Assembly (NCBI GenBank): GCA_016098155.1
Contig: JAAAJB010000021.1
Span: 60,439-124,438 of the forward strand
Origin: Actinomortierella ambigua
Taxonomy: Eukaryota > Mortierellomycota > Mortierellomycetes > Mortierellales > Mortierellaceae
Direction of reading: 5' to 3'
DNA length: 64,000 bases
The number at the start of each line of letters is the position of its first letter. The first letter of the stretch is position 1. Both the position numbers and the translations under genes were made by a program. Positions 35,579 to 47,234 of this stretch are shown piece after piece. The notes under the pieces are model-generated. The model made no database searches. It had not been told where the DNA came from and worked only from the letters and a program-made list of their open reading frames with translations.

Positions 35579-36252
35579 AGCGATTCTCCTTTTTTTTGTT
35601 TTTTTTTGTTTTGTCGGAATTTGCATCTTGTCTTTGTGTTTTTTTTTCATGTTCTCCCCCTCCTATCTTTTTTTTTGTATGGCAGAAGAGAGCCAGAGAT
35701 GTTTAGTGTCCTAGGCCATTTCACGCTACAAAAAAAAACACGCACAGCCTTTCATAAAGTTTATACCCGCCGTTGTTGTTCCAGAACCAATCAAAAAAAA
35801 AACAAATGGGCTACGTCCTAGGGCTGAGCAAAGCTTACCGACCTAGGGCTGAGTAGAACCTACCTAGACCGAGCACCGCCCTTGAGCTGCTGCTAAGGTT
35901 GAAAGAGAGCCAGCTAGTGTGTGTCCAAGCGAAAACATGGTTTAGCCAACAGGAAATTCCGGAGAGTCGCCGTGTAACATGCCATAGGTGAGCTGAGATC
36001 CGTCAAATACTCCCACATTCCCCCCTTTCTCTCACTTTTTCATCACCTACTTTTTCTCCAGTCTCCTTTGTCTTGGGCCTCGTGACTCTCCTTTCAAGCC
36101 AGCAAAGGAGTTCTTTGTCCCTATCCTGTCCCATTGCCCTGTTATTCGCATCCTTTCCCTCCCTTTGCTCTCTCCATCCTTTGTCTTCTTCACCTCCTCT
36201 TTGTCTTTTTTCCCTTTACCATTCTTCTATTCCGCAAACAAGCAAAATAAAA
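35579..36252. other. Intergenic between the two F-box genes
   Basis: T-rich 3' flank, then two or three copies of a CCTAGGGCTGAG-like unit (35818-35870), then a C/T-rich leader. No gene seen. Confidence 0.6.
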
Positions 36253-39200
36253 ATGGCTACCGCCAGAGCGCTTGGTACCGCAGAAATCCTTCAAGACATC
36301 ATCCAATGGTTAGACCCACCATCATTGGTAGCTGGCACCCAAGTTTCACAATTCTGGCGGGCACAGTGCGAACCAGCGCTTTGGAACACAATCTCGGCGA
36401 CAGACTGGGAGCTGCTGCTGCTGCTGCCCCAGCCCCATGCTCAGCAGCAGCAGCAGCAGCAGCAGCAGCACAAGTACCATGATGATGACCACCGTTGGTT
36501 AGCAACAACAGCACCGGAAGAGGATCATGAAGAAGCTTCCAGTACGCCTTTTGTCCTTCCTGCGCCGCTCCTCGTACGACACTTGCAGTTGCATAGTGGA
36601 GGGTGGTGGTGCACCGCCGAACAACATCAACGACAGGCACGCCGCCTTCGTCGTCACCGCCGCCGCCAAAGCACAAATGAGGAGACGTCAACTAGGCAGA
36701 TTCTGCGCAGCAGAGCCGCGACAACAACAACCTCTGCAATCGAACAGCAGGGCGATGGCCAGTGTTCTCCACTACCTTTATCACCTTGTTTTTCTGCTTC
36801 TCCTACCTCTCCCTCATCGTCATCATGTTCAGCATTGTCATCATCCTCCTCCTCCTCCTCTACACGCTCCACTCCCTTGCGTTTCCCTCGACCAAAGATC
36901 ATTACGACACCAACACCACCTGCGACCGAGACATGGCGCCTGACTAGCGTGAATTTCACAAAGATTGTCCAGTCGTGCCGTCATTTGCGCTCACTCGAGA
37001 TTCACATCGTCTCGACCTTTCTCTCAGCCCCTGGTGGCAGTGTTAGTGGCGGCAGTGGCGGCACTAGCGTTGATAATCGTCGACCTTTGTTCCTCGAGGG
37101 TCTCGACCTTGCCTTGCTCATAGACGGTGCCGTGCTTGGATCACTACCGTGTCTGGAGCTGTTGGATATATCGGCGGATCAAGTCTTGGTGAGAGCGGAT
37201 CACGACCATCGCTATCACCATAACTATCACCATCATCATAAAGATGGCCCATCGGCCATTGCCGCTGTCTCGAAGCAGCCGCTTGTGAGCGTCGAGCGCC
37301 TCATCCGTGCCTGTCCACGGCTGACCTCACTGTCCCTTCGGGGTCCCATCTTTTCCTTGGCGAAAGAGGCGGTAGCTAAAGAGGAAGAGGAAGAAGAAGA
37401 AGAAGAAGAAGAAGAAGAAGGAGGCCAAGGACATGGACACAGCGACGACGCACCGGCTGGTCGTCGTCGCCGTCATCATCGTCATGGTGTCCTACCATCA
37501 TCAACATCAACAAGCCCCAATGTCACCGGTGCAGCAAGACTCAACAGCCTCTGTCTCGTAGATCTTAAATCCCTCTCCGTACGCGACCTGCTACGCTTCC
37601 TGCGCCACCACGGCGCCTCGCTCGAGACCCTTGATCTCTCCGAGTCCCTCATGTCCTGGACTCGCCGCTGGTCCAGACGCTTCCCCTCAATGTTTGCCCG
37701 GGTCTGCCCACGCCTACGTCGACTGGCCTTGAGCTGTGCCACGGCGCCCTATGCTTCTGCCATGGCGTTCTCATCCGATGACAGCGATCAAGAACAAGAG
37801 GAAGGAGAAGGAGATGGAGACTATGAAGACAAAGAAGAAGGATCTGGCACGGTAGCAGCAGCCCTTTCTGATGCTCAGCTCGCCAGCCTGCTCCGCGCCC
37901 TCGCTCTCCGCAACACAGCCTTTTTATTACCTACTTCTTCTTCTTCTTCTTCGTCTCCCTCCTCCGTATCCTCCTCATCCTCCTCATCCTCCTCTTTTTA
38001 TTGTTCCTCTTCTTTGGTGCCCTCGCCTGCATGTGGCTTAGAGTCCTTCACAGCCAGATCCTGCTACATTGGCCCGCGCACATTGGACGCGCTCGCAGCC
38101 TTGGAGGCTACAAGCACCCTTACTACAGCGTCGACATTGCGGAAACTCGACCTCTCCTTGCCTCGTAAAGGGGTGGCAGGCGGCGGAGGAGGAGGAGGAG
38201 GGGCAGGATTTGTAGAAAGTCACGGTCTCCTCCTCCACAGGTTCCTGTGCCGGAGCGCGCCTCGACTGGAGCAGCTGGACGCGACGGGGTGGTTCATCCA
38301 CCCCTTGGATCTGGTGCGTGACGATGAGGAAGACATAGACGACGAAGATGAAGAAGAAGAAAGAGAAGAGCGGGAGGAGCATGGGTACGAGGCAAGTTCC
38401 CGGTGGGCATGTCGCCGGACCCTCAAGTCACTCACGATCGGTTTCTCGACGCCCATTGCCGTACCAACAGCAACAACAACAACCACAACAACAGCAGCAA
38501 CAGGGACGCCAGAGGGATCTGAAGGCGAAGGAGAGGGAGTTGGGCACGCTGCACCATTCACCCACGGTCACGACCACCCCGACCATTTCCTTCTTCCTCC
38601 TCTTCTTCCTCCTCCCCAGCCATCAATCGCGCGCCAGCAGGATGCTGTCTGGCAACACCTCGCTTCATTGCGCCAACTCCAGGATCTTACACTCACTCAC
38701 GGTGCCTTTGACTTTTCTCTGCCCCCTCTTCCTCCTCTTCCTCACTCCAGCGACTTTTTCTCGTCGTCGCCTCCGCCTTCTTCTTCTTCTTCCTCCTCTT
38801 GCCCTTCCAGTTCTTCTCCTATTCAGGGCCTATCCCGCCTCGCAGTCCTAACCCATCTCCAGGTGCTCGATCTCGCGGGCTGTACGCTTCTCGCGCTACC
38901 GCCTGGTACTAATACTGCCATCACTACTCACAACGCCACGGGCAGCCTCACCACCAACTCCACCACTACCTACACCACCTCCATCCCCCCCTCTTCATCA
39001 TCCACCTCCACCACCACCACCTCCTCCTCCAACAACAACAGCACCCGCACTACACCCGCCACAGCCCCAGCAGATCACCTTTGCAATCACCCACCGTTAG
39101 TCGGCCGCCCTCAAGAGCTAATTTGGATGGGGTACACGTGGCCCGACCTCCACCTACTACGCCTGCCAGCCAGTGCCAGTGCTGGTGCTGGTGTGGGAGA

Positions 39201-39390
39201 GTCATGTGGCGATGACAAAAGGCCGTGGACTACCTGGTTCATGCAAGGACGGCGACGACAACTGCAGGAGAAGAAGAAGCAGCAGCAGCGGAGCGTGGAG
39301 CCCGAAAGAGAAGAAGAAGAAGAGGAGGATGAAGGAACAATCCTGATCGTAGGGCCGACACCACCCGTGCCGTGGGGTGTATTCTGGTGA
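36253..39390 (+). CDS. F-box protein rich in single-residue runs
   Basis: Single-exon frame of 1045 aa from an ATG at 36253; the frame is open further upstream, but this ATG puts the F-box at the N-terminus. The F-box is at about 7-47 (AEILQDIIQWLDPPSLVAGTQVSQFWRAQC). The rest alternates Leu-rich segments resembling degenerate LRRs (LRSLEIHIVS, LTSLSLRGPI, LETLDLSESL, LQDLTLTHGAF, LQVLDLAGCTLL) with long Gln, Glu, Ser, Thr and His runs. The acidic run near 377-392 and several Ser tracts come from trinucleotide repeats. As an SCF substrate adaptor the LRR part would bind targets. The repeats make alignment difficult, and the length is unusual for the family. An AATAAATAA near 39443-39451 could serve as a polyadenylation signal. 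Confidence 0.7.
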   Translation: MATARALGTAEILQDIIQWLDPPSLVAGTQVSQFWRAQCEPALWNTISATDWELLLLLPQPHAQQQQQQQQQHKYHDDDHRWLATTAPEEDHEEASSTPFVLPAPLLVRHLQLHSGGWWCTAEQHQRQARRLRRHRRRQSTNEETSTRQILRSRAATTTTSAIEQQGDGQCSPLPLSPCFSASPTSPSSSSCSALSSSSSSSSTRSTPLRFPRPKIITTPTPPATETWRLTSVNFTKIVQSCRHLRSLEIHIVSTFLSAPGGSVSGGSGGTSVDNRRPLFLEGLDLALLIDGAVLGSLPCLELLDISADQVLVRADHDHRYHHNYHHHHKDGPSAIAAVSKQPLVSVERLIRACPRLTSLSLRGPIFSLAKEAVAKEEEEEEEEEEEEEGGQGHGHSDDAPAGRRRRHHRHGVLPSSTSTSPNVTGAARLNSLCLVDLKSLSVRDLLRFLRHHGASLETLDLSESLMSWTRRWSRRFPSMFARVCPRLRRLALSCATAPYASAMAFSSDDSDQEQEEGEGDGDYEDKEEGSGTVAAALSDAQLASLLRALALRNTAFLLPTSSSSSSSPSSVSSSSSSSSSFYCSSSLVPSPACGLESFTARSCYIGPRTLDALAALEATSTLTTASTLRKLDLSLPRKGVAGGGGGGGGAGFVESHGLLLHRFLCRSAPRLEQLDATGWFIHPLDLVRDDEEDIDDEDEEEEREEREEHGYEASSRWACRRTLKSLTIGFSTPIAVPTATTTTTTTAATGTPEGSEGEGEGVGHAAPFTHGHDHPDHFLLPPLLPPPQPSIARQQDAVWQHLASLRQLQDLTLTHGAFDFSLPPLPPLPHSSDFFSSSPPPSSSSSSSCPSSSSPIQGLSRLAVLTHLQVLDLAGCTLLALPPGTNTAITTHNATGSLTTNSTTTYTTSIPPSSSSTSTTTTSSSNNNSTRTTPATAPADHLCNHPPLVGRPQELIWMGYTWPDLHLLRLPASASAGAGVGESCGDDKRPWTTWFMQGRRRQLQEKKKQQQRSVEPEREEEEEEDEGTILIVGPTPPVPWGVFW

Positions 39391-40042
39391 AAATTGGGAT
39401 ATCATACGGGAGGTATAAGAGAGCCGAAATATCATATTATTGATAATAAATAAGCTCGAAATGAAAAAAAAGACACTTGTTGGGCCATTTTTACATAGGA
39501 TGTAGTAGTCATTTTTATGTCGTTATTTGATGGTTGTTTTTTTTTTAAAGTGGAGAAGAATAGATGAATTTGGATGATTTCCTTCTCGTGCGTGGTTTTT
39601 TTTTTCTTGTTTCTCATGTCTACGCAGACTTTTTTTTTTCTTGGGTTGGTTGAGTTGGTTGAGTTGGCTGTTGTTATATTTGTGTGTTTGTTTCGTGTTT
39701 GCCCATCTGCCCCGGCCCGCCCTCCTTTCCTCCCACGACGGGCTCCAAGAAACATGGCACATGGCAGTGGGGAGTAAAAAAGAATAAAGATGAAAGACAT
39801 TTGCTCCTGATTTGGGAACTCCGGGACAAAAATTTCGTTGTGTGTGTGTGCAAAAAAAGATTGCCTGGCTTGTGGAGAGGAGGAAGAAAAAAAAAAGGGT
39901 TGGGATATGTTGTATGGCTATGAAGAAAGTGGAGAGGTGGAAGGTCCCCCCCCCACAAGCTGCAAAAACGAGAATGTGATCAAAAAGAGCACCAGAGAGC
40001 GAGTGAGAGTTTGTCTGTCCCCCCCCCGGCCTTTCTTTTCCT
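39391..40042. other. Convergent intergenic region
   Basis: Separates the second F-box gene (plus) from the CK1 gene (minus). It is T-rich on the left with homopolymers, so both transcripts probably terminate here. No gene seen. Confidence 0.6.
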
Positions 40043-43000
40043 TTACCAGCCCTTGTTTTGTGGCTTGGACAAATCAATGACGGGCTGCATGGGCTCGTCC
40101 ATCCGGTAGGACACGCCGCTGTATTGATAGACTCGAGGCTCGCCTGTCTTGACGTGGCTTCGAAGACTGTCATCCCGAAGTATTAACACAGTAGACAATA
40201 AAAACATACACGAGAGAGAGAGAGATAGAGGGACGAGATAGAGACGAGATAGAGAACGAGAGAGAGGAGACAGAAAGAGAGAGAGATAGAGCGAGAAGAC
40301 GAGAAACAAGGATAGCGGGGACATGGTTAGATTTTCAGTTCAAACATTGCGATAAAATAAAGCATGGCGCGTGTAATATAAAAAAAAAGTGACAATGGTG
40401 GAGGAGGAGGTGGTGGTGGTGGGGAGGGGCAAGGTAGGTGGGAAAGGAAACGAAATACAAAAGAAAGATGAAAGAATGTAGTCCGCGACTAGCTTGATTC
40501 GTGCGAGTGAAAGTGTGAAAGATACGGATGAGTTCTTTTGTGTGTTTTGTGTGTGTCTGTGCGTGTAATTCTTTATTTGCCCACTTGTATATTCCTCCAC
40601 TGGTCGGGTCTGTCGTGCAGGGCTCAAAAGAACAAAGCGGAGCAAACAGAGTGAACAGAGAAATAAAGTGAAAGAAGAAGAAAAAGAAAATGAAAAGTCG
40701 TGCCTAGCAGAGAGAAAGTATATGCAAGTAGTAAAGAAAAGAAAAGAAGAGAGAAAAAAAAGCACTCCAGCGACAGCCAGCAAAAAGGCGGCGTTCAGAG
40801 CGACAACCAAAAAACGAAAAAAAAATAGAGAGGAATGAAGGGTGTGGAGGGTCATAGCAGGGCAGCAGGCAATATGAAGAAGAGGAGAATAATCACACAG
40901 GCATGTACGAGAGTAAAATGAGAGAAAACAAGGAAAGACAAAGTACAGGAACGATCAAACAAGAAGCGAGAGAGTCGTGGTGGTGGGAGGAGAAGGTAAA
41001 ACGAAGCGGTGGGACGAGATAAAGCGAGAGCAGCAGGGAAGCAAAACAAAATGGCCCCCCTCACCGCGTAGGCCGCCCGAAGGTCCTTACATTCGGTCAG
41101 ATGCATGACGAGGGTCTGCCGCCTGCGCATGGTCGTGGTTCTGAACACCACCCGATTCTTGCGCCGCAAGACGTCGACGGGGCACTCCTGGAAGGCCTGC
41201 CAGATATCCACCATTCGAGTTTCCAGGTGCGCCTTGGCCCTGCGGTGCCTAAGAGATGGATAGATAATAACACCAGCGTGTTGTTGGTTAGAGTCTATCG
41301 ACCCACCTCCACAAAACCATCATATCCTTCCTTCATTTCAGCAGCAGCAGCACAAAAGTGAAAAAAAAGTATCGTACAATTCTCTGTTTGTTTGTTACCT
41401 CGTCGTCCTGAGGAGCAAACACATGCTGAGGGACTTCGTTGCGAGCAGCATGCTGCTGTGCCTGCATGTTGCGGCTAGTCTCCTTCTCCTGTGAATTCAT
41501 CCCAACAAAAAAAAAAAGAAAGAATAAACGAGAGTGAGAAGACTGATATAAATACGTGGTTGCAAACCATTTCCTATTGCCAAAAAGCAAGATCAAACGG
41601 GAAAACAAAGTGGAGACTTACATATTTGTAAATGGTCCAGTCGAACACATAGTCATACTGGAAGCCTTCGCGCACAAAAAGGTCACGGAAGAGTTTTCGC
41701 AGATACGAGTAGTCAGGCTTGTCGTCAAAGCGCAGCGACCGGACATAGTTGAGATAGATGGCGAATTCCTGAGGGAAGCCCCGGCACAGAATATCTGTTG
41801 AGGTCGTCATCTTCTTCTCCATGATGCGGTCGTACTTTTGCTTCTTCGTCGCCGCCTTCAATCCTTGCCAGGGTAGCGAGCCTCGGCAGAAGTACATCAT
41901 CACATATGATAGCGACTCCAGATCATCACGTCGAGATTGTTCTAGATAGATGGCAAAGTGATGGGAGAGAGAAAGAGAGAGTAGGGGAGAGAGAGAGGAG
42001 GGACAGTAAGCGCATGAATCGAATGACATCACACCGGCTTATCCGTGCGGATCACAAACACTCTATGCAGGATTGCATGAATCCTTACCAACGCCGAGAT
42101 GGGTATTAATACTGGCATAGCGCGCCGTTCCTGTCAGGTTCTTGTTCTCTCGGTATGGGATATGCAGGTGGCTCTTGGGATCACGGAACTTCTTGGCCAA
42201 GCCAAAGTCAATCACATATACTTGGTTTCCCCGCTTTCCAATGCCCATCAAGAAGTTGTCCGGTTTGATATCGCGATGGATAAAGTTCTTTGAGTGGATG
42301 TATTCGACGCGCGAGATCTAGTCGTTGGTTGTTTTTGTTTCAAAAAAAAAGAGTGAGTGAAGTTGGAAACATTTGCAGGTAAAAAAGTCTTTTGATCCTG
42401 GGAAATCCCTAGCTGAGGCAGGCATGAACAACAACAACAACAACAACAAAGACAAACAAATAAACAAACAAGCAAGGACATGGAATGCTGCTGCCACCGC
42501 CACTTACCAGTTGGTCAGCGAGTAAGAGGACAGTCTTGAGCGAAAACTTGCGGCTACAAAAGTTGAAGAGATCTTCCAAACTTGGTCCCAGGAGATCCAT
42601 CACCATGGCGTTGTAGTCGCATTCTGTGCCAAACCAACGGATGAATGGGATACCGATGCCGCCTGCCAATGTCTTGTACACACGTGCCTCATATTCCAGC
42701 TGGGGGTGCTTTGCTTTGATAGACTCTAGCTTGATGGCTACCTCCTCGCCATTGACAATGCTTGTGCCTAAGGATATCATTGCATGAACAGAAATAAGAA
42801 GGAAAAAAAAGGGGTGGGATTAGTCTTGTGTGTATATATATGCTGTGTGTGTGTGCGTATGTATGATGGTGCTTTTGTTGCAACAGCAGTAGAGAACAAA
42901 AAAAAAGTAGTCTTGTGAGCATGGATTGCCCTGTCCCGGATAATATCTAGGTGTGAAACCAACACACACACTGTTGTGTGTGCCCAAAAGATTCACTGCC

Positions 43001-43737
43001 CTACCCAACCCCTTCCCATCCTCCCATCCCCAATGCTGACAGGAGGGGGGGAGAGATCAAGAGTATGTGTATGTTTGTATATATGTTGTATGTGCGTGTA
43101 CGTGCGAGGGTGGAATGAGATGGGAGATATATGGGAGGATAAAAAAAGTGCTCAATCCACGCCCCCCCCTCCCTGTCGCTCCCCTTACTACCGAGGGTTC
43201 CCCCCCGCCAGCTGGCCAATTGGACAACGGCGCCTGTCAAGGTAAGAAATATGCACATCAAACACCGCATCCAAACGAACAATGGGCAATTGCTGGCTCA
43301 ATCGGCTCCAAAGGACCGATAAAACAACGCAATAATTGCTCTGCGGATTTGGGGAAGAGACATGCAGAAAACCGCGACAATGCTACATTGCTATCTGGCA
43401 TCAGAGACATCCATTGGGAGAACGTCGACAGGGAGGCATGTACAGCAGGCAGGAAGGCATGGCACGCAGGTCGATGGATGTGATAGGGGGGGGGAGGGGA
43501 GGAGGAGAAACAAAGGAGGGGGGGGGGCAAAGAGAAAGAGGGCTCACAGGACTGACGAGTCCGTGGTCATGGTGTATCGTGCGTTGCTCAATACACAAAA
43601 AACAACATGAATGCAATCATCCCTCCAGAATTAAATCGGGTACAAAGAGTTGAAAAGAAAAAAAAACGAGGGGGTTCGCCACGGAAAGGAAGTAATGCCT
43701 CTTTTTCTCTCTTTCTCGCTCGCTCGCTCGCTCTCTT

Positions 43738-43774
<37 letters not shown>

Positions 43775-44684
43775 TTATATCTGTATATGTGTCTGGTTTA
43801 AGGAGGCAATGGGGAAAAACAACGAGCAATAAAGATATCTGTAGGTCCATGTAGCCCTTTGTCTCTTTTGTCGTCTATCCCAGTCCCATCCATTCATTGG
43901 TCACCAAAAAAGTTTCAACTTTTTTGCAAGCTAGTCCAGTCCAGTCCAGTCCAGTTGCGATCATTCCGTCCATCCGTCCATCCGTCGTTCCTTTTGTCCG
44001 TCGGGTGGACATGGGGAGAAGGGGGTGGTGGTGGTGGTGGTGGGTGGTGGGCGTGGTGGTCAACATCAACAACAACAACAACAAAAAAGGATAGACAGGT
44101 TGCTGGCCATTCCTGCAAACCACACGCCAATCTTCCGTGCGTTTCTTTCTCTCCTACTCTCTCTCACTCTCTCATATACTCTCATACTCGTTCCACTCAA
44201 CTCTCCACACCCCCTCCCCCCCTAGGCGATGCGCAAACTCATCCCCACTCCTCCTTGAAAAGCCTTGCCCCAAGGAGGGCAGGTACTCCTTTTCTCCTGC
44301 GGCTACATTGTTGCCCATATGGCAGTGGAAGGGAGAGAGAAAGAGAGAGAGAGAAGCACGTTGTGTCCAGTACAAACACATATACATCACAGGTTCATGA
44401 CGGATGATGTTATGTGGATAGGATGGATTGGAGTTGGGACCAAGGAGGTCTCTCTCTCTCTCTCACTGTGGTCGCCAGGCGGAAAAATAAAAAAAAGGGC
44501 GATTCTCTGTCGATTGTCTGACACTCTTACGAGATGGAAGGGTGGTGGTGTGTAGTAGAGAGGTAGAGCGGTGGAATGCAAACAAAAAAAAACACATACC
44601 AAGGTAGATGTCTCCAAAAGAGCCAGAGCCAATCTTGCGTCCGATGCGATACTTGTTGCCAACTCTCAGTTCCATGGATGTCAT
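40043..44684 (-). CDS. Casein kinase 1, delta/epsilon (Hhp1/Hrr25) type
   Basis: Seven exons: 44684-44600, 42767-42508, 42317-42089, 41941-41622, 41488-41399, 41248-41091 and 40166-40043, giving 421 aa with every junction in phase. The kinase domain runs from about 9 to 285. It shows the glycine loop GSGSFG, catalytic lysine VAIK (Lys41), HRDIKPDN (Asp131) and DFGLAKKF (Asp152). The CK1 hallmarks SLPWQGLKA and [18 protein letters not shown] are also present. CK1 phosphorylates Ser/Thr near acidic or already phosphorylated residues and acts in DNA repair, trafficking, ribosome maturation and morphogenesis. The C-terminal tail is Gln/Arg/Gly-rich. Two points are odd: the first intron is 1832 nt, and the last is 924 nt with an in-frame ATG-TAA directly at its donor. 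If that last intron is retained, the protein simply ends at the sixth exon with one extra Met. The seventh exon ([17 protein letters not shown]) looks genuinely coding. Confidence 0.88.
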
Positions 44685-45368
44685 TCCAACCAGGCGTAGG
44701 AGATTCTAGGGGTGGTAGTGGTGGTGGTGGTGGTGGTGGGGGTGTTGGTTCGGGCGGGCGGCGGTGTTGGACGGAATGTGAGTGCTGTTGTATATAGGAA
44801 AGAGAAGAGAGAGGTGCCCGATGGGATTGGATGGCAATAGAGAATGAATGAAGGGAGTGGGAAGGAAAGAGAGGAGAGAGCGGAAAATGGGAAGAGGGAT
44901 GAGGATGAGGATGATGAGAATGAGAATGAAAGAGAAAGAAGAGATGGCGTTAGTTAAGCGAAAACAGATTTGATTGTTTAAAAAGGAGTCGGACACAAAA
45001 AAGGGACAAGGCAAGCCCAGAGCGAAGGAAGAAGAAAAGGCCTAAAGGGCATGCAGCAATGAGACAGCGAGAGAAGCGGGTGAATGGATAAGAGTAGATG
45101 GATGCATGGATAGAAGGATGAGCTTGGCTGGCTTGGAAGGGAGACAGAGAGAGACAGAGAGAGAGACAGAGAGAGGGGAGGCAGAGAGGATGGGGCTAGT
45201 TGGCTACCATTGCCATCTCACACCCCCCCTTCCTTCCTTTGCATGGAGAGGTGTTACTGTCATGGGTTTGTGCGTAATTGTGTAGTCCTCCTCCGGCACC
45301 AATAGGCACACAGAGACGCACACACAACACACGCAGAGACGCACATACACCCCCCACTCTCTCACTCT

Positions 45369-45370
<2 letters not shown>

Positions 45371-45421
<51 letters not shown>
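45371..45421. repeat. Perfect CT/GA dinucleotide microsatellite
   Basis: About 25 uninterrupted CT units, the longest pure dinucleotide run in the window. It is likely to be length-variable between strains. Confidence 0.9.
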
Positions 45422-45423
<2 letters not shown>

Positions 45424-45854
45424 ACTCTCAGCCTGTTTAACATAAGCATGGGAGGGGGATGGAGTGGCGCACACCACATGGAGGTCCATGGTGCTTCGCC
45501 ACTAGAATACACTTTTTCAGCGCAATATGAAAAGGACTTTTTCAGAGAGTGAGAATGAATGAGTGAGGGTGAGAGGGTCCTGAATGCTGCATTCAATTCA
45601 TTCATTCGGGCAAGGTGGAGCAGAGTGAGTCCAACCATGGACGTCCATTGACCAGCGGGAATAAGCTCTTTCTGCCTCAGAAGGGGGTGCGCGACTGGAC
45701 ACACCTTTCTGGCGAGAGAGAGAGAAAGAGAGAGATAGAGATAGAGATAGAGATAGAGAGAGAGAGATAGAGAGAGAGACACACACAGAGAGAAAGAGTG
45801 CTGGTTCGATGGAGCTGAAGCTGCAGCAAAGACGGGGAAAGAGGGGGACATAGG

Positions 45855-45890
45855 TAGACAGGCAGACAGACAGACAGACAGGCAGGCAGT
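45855..45890. repeat. CAGA tetranucleotide microsatellite
   Basis: Tandem cagacaga units with a few GGCA interruptions. A shorter block recurs near 45958-45975. Confidence 0.8.
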
Positions 45891-47234
45891 GAGGTGAGAG
45901 GGAGGGGGGGGATGAGGAGAGGAGGGTGAAGGGGGGATGGAAGGGGGGGGAGCAACACACAGACAGACAGACAAGACAAGGCAAGACAAGGCAAGACATA
46001 CAAAACAACGAGTGCTTGCAGCAGGAGGCAAAGAAGGAGGAAAGAAGGGGTAAGGTGGGGTAGTAAGTGTGTGCAATGGGGTGGGAGGGGTGGGTGGCAA
46101 GTGGGTGGACAGCTTGCAAGGTAAGACTGCTACTAGTTGTGGGTTGGGCAGGAAGGTAAAATGGATACAGGCAACTGGGATGGATGGATGGATGAATGGG
46201 ACAGAGAAGCGACATACACACACACAACAACACAGAGAGAGTGGAGAGTGGGAGGTGAGTGAGAAAGAGTGGGTGCCGTGTGACCATCGACCATATGCTG
46301 AATGCATTGTTGTTGTCGCTGCTGGAAAAGACGCATAAAATTAGATAGGACAAAACTTTACAGACGCTGAGGAACGCGCAGTGTTTTCCCCACCTTTTCT
46401 CTCTCTCTTTCTCTCTCTCTCTCATTCCCTCTCTCTCTCTCCTTCTCTCTCTGTCTCCGTCTCTATCTCTATCTGTCAAAGGACTAACAAACGTGCTGCT
46501 GATGCACTCATCACATCCTATTCGCCCCGTGCAGAATAATGAAAATAAATGAAGGCTCCAATGCAGTAGACATGAGGACTGGCGTGGAGAGTGAGCGACG
46601 AGAAGAGAGGAGAGGAGGGTGGGAGGCGATAGATAGAGAGATAGAGAGAGAGGGGAGAGAGAGGGGAAACAGCTGCATGGGAAGGTGGCAGGTGGACAAA
46701 TAAAACACATCAGGTCCAAAGTAGACTAGCATGTAGCCAATGATGGCCTGTCCAGAGGGGGGCGCCAATGCGCCCTGTCTCCACAGAGATTGTCGACGTA
46801 CAAGAAACCAACGGGATGGAGAGTGGATAATCGGCGCAATGAAGGAGAGAATAGGATGCGTGAGGAAGGGTAGGTGGGACGTGGAGGTGGGGTGGTGTGA
46901 GGAAACAAAAGAAAATGAGGCCTTGTGAGGGAGATAGACAAAATTGGTTTGCGGCAGACAATTTCACTTGCTGGAAAAAAGAATAAAAAAAAAAATTGGC
47001 TGTCGTCACGCATGGAGAGATGGTCACGTGGACTAGGTGAGGTCTCCAAGGTATCCGCCGATCCGAGTGAAGAGACAGACAAAAAAGGGTCTCCAGCCAA
47101 TCAACATGGGGGACGTTCTGCGTCTTCAGAGGCCGCACGGCGCGGTATGCTGTCGTGCTGTCTCAGTGTAAAAATACAGTGTTATTGTCTAGCTATCGCA
47201 CATTTACATTCAACAACGACTCGAAGCTGGCTAA

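Larger units (their letters stand above)
44685..47234. other. Intergenic, very low complexity
   Basis: 2.5 kb between the DusA-like gene and CK1, both on minus. Contains a CT tract of about 50 bp, GATAGA repeats (about 45733-45775), GACA repeats (about 45858-45890 and 45960-45975), and CT tracts near 46400-46470. The large open minus-strand frames (45204-46719) come from these repeats. No gene supported. Confidence 0.65.

Noticed and set aside
41101..41361. Plus-strand frame, and an alternative minus frame reading [12 protein letters not shown], in the CK1 C-terminal region
   Set aside because: The minus frame that continues CK1 in phase from the 41249-41250 acceptor (AG) reads a normal Gly/Gln/Arg-rich kinase tail. 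The others are shifted shadows.
43541..43575. CTGACGAGTCC motif resembling a hammerhead ribozyme core in the first intron of CK1
   Set aside because: The second conserved box (CGAAA after stem II) is absent, so the core cannot form. The GGAC/GTCC pairing alone is a trivial hairpin.
45204..46719. Long minus-strand open frames of over 360 codons
   Set aside because: They are made almost entirely of Ser/Leu/Cys/Pro runs translated from CT, GACA and GATA microsatellites, with no domain or splice logic.
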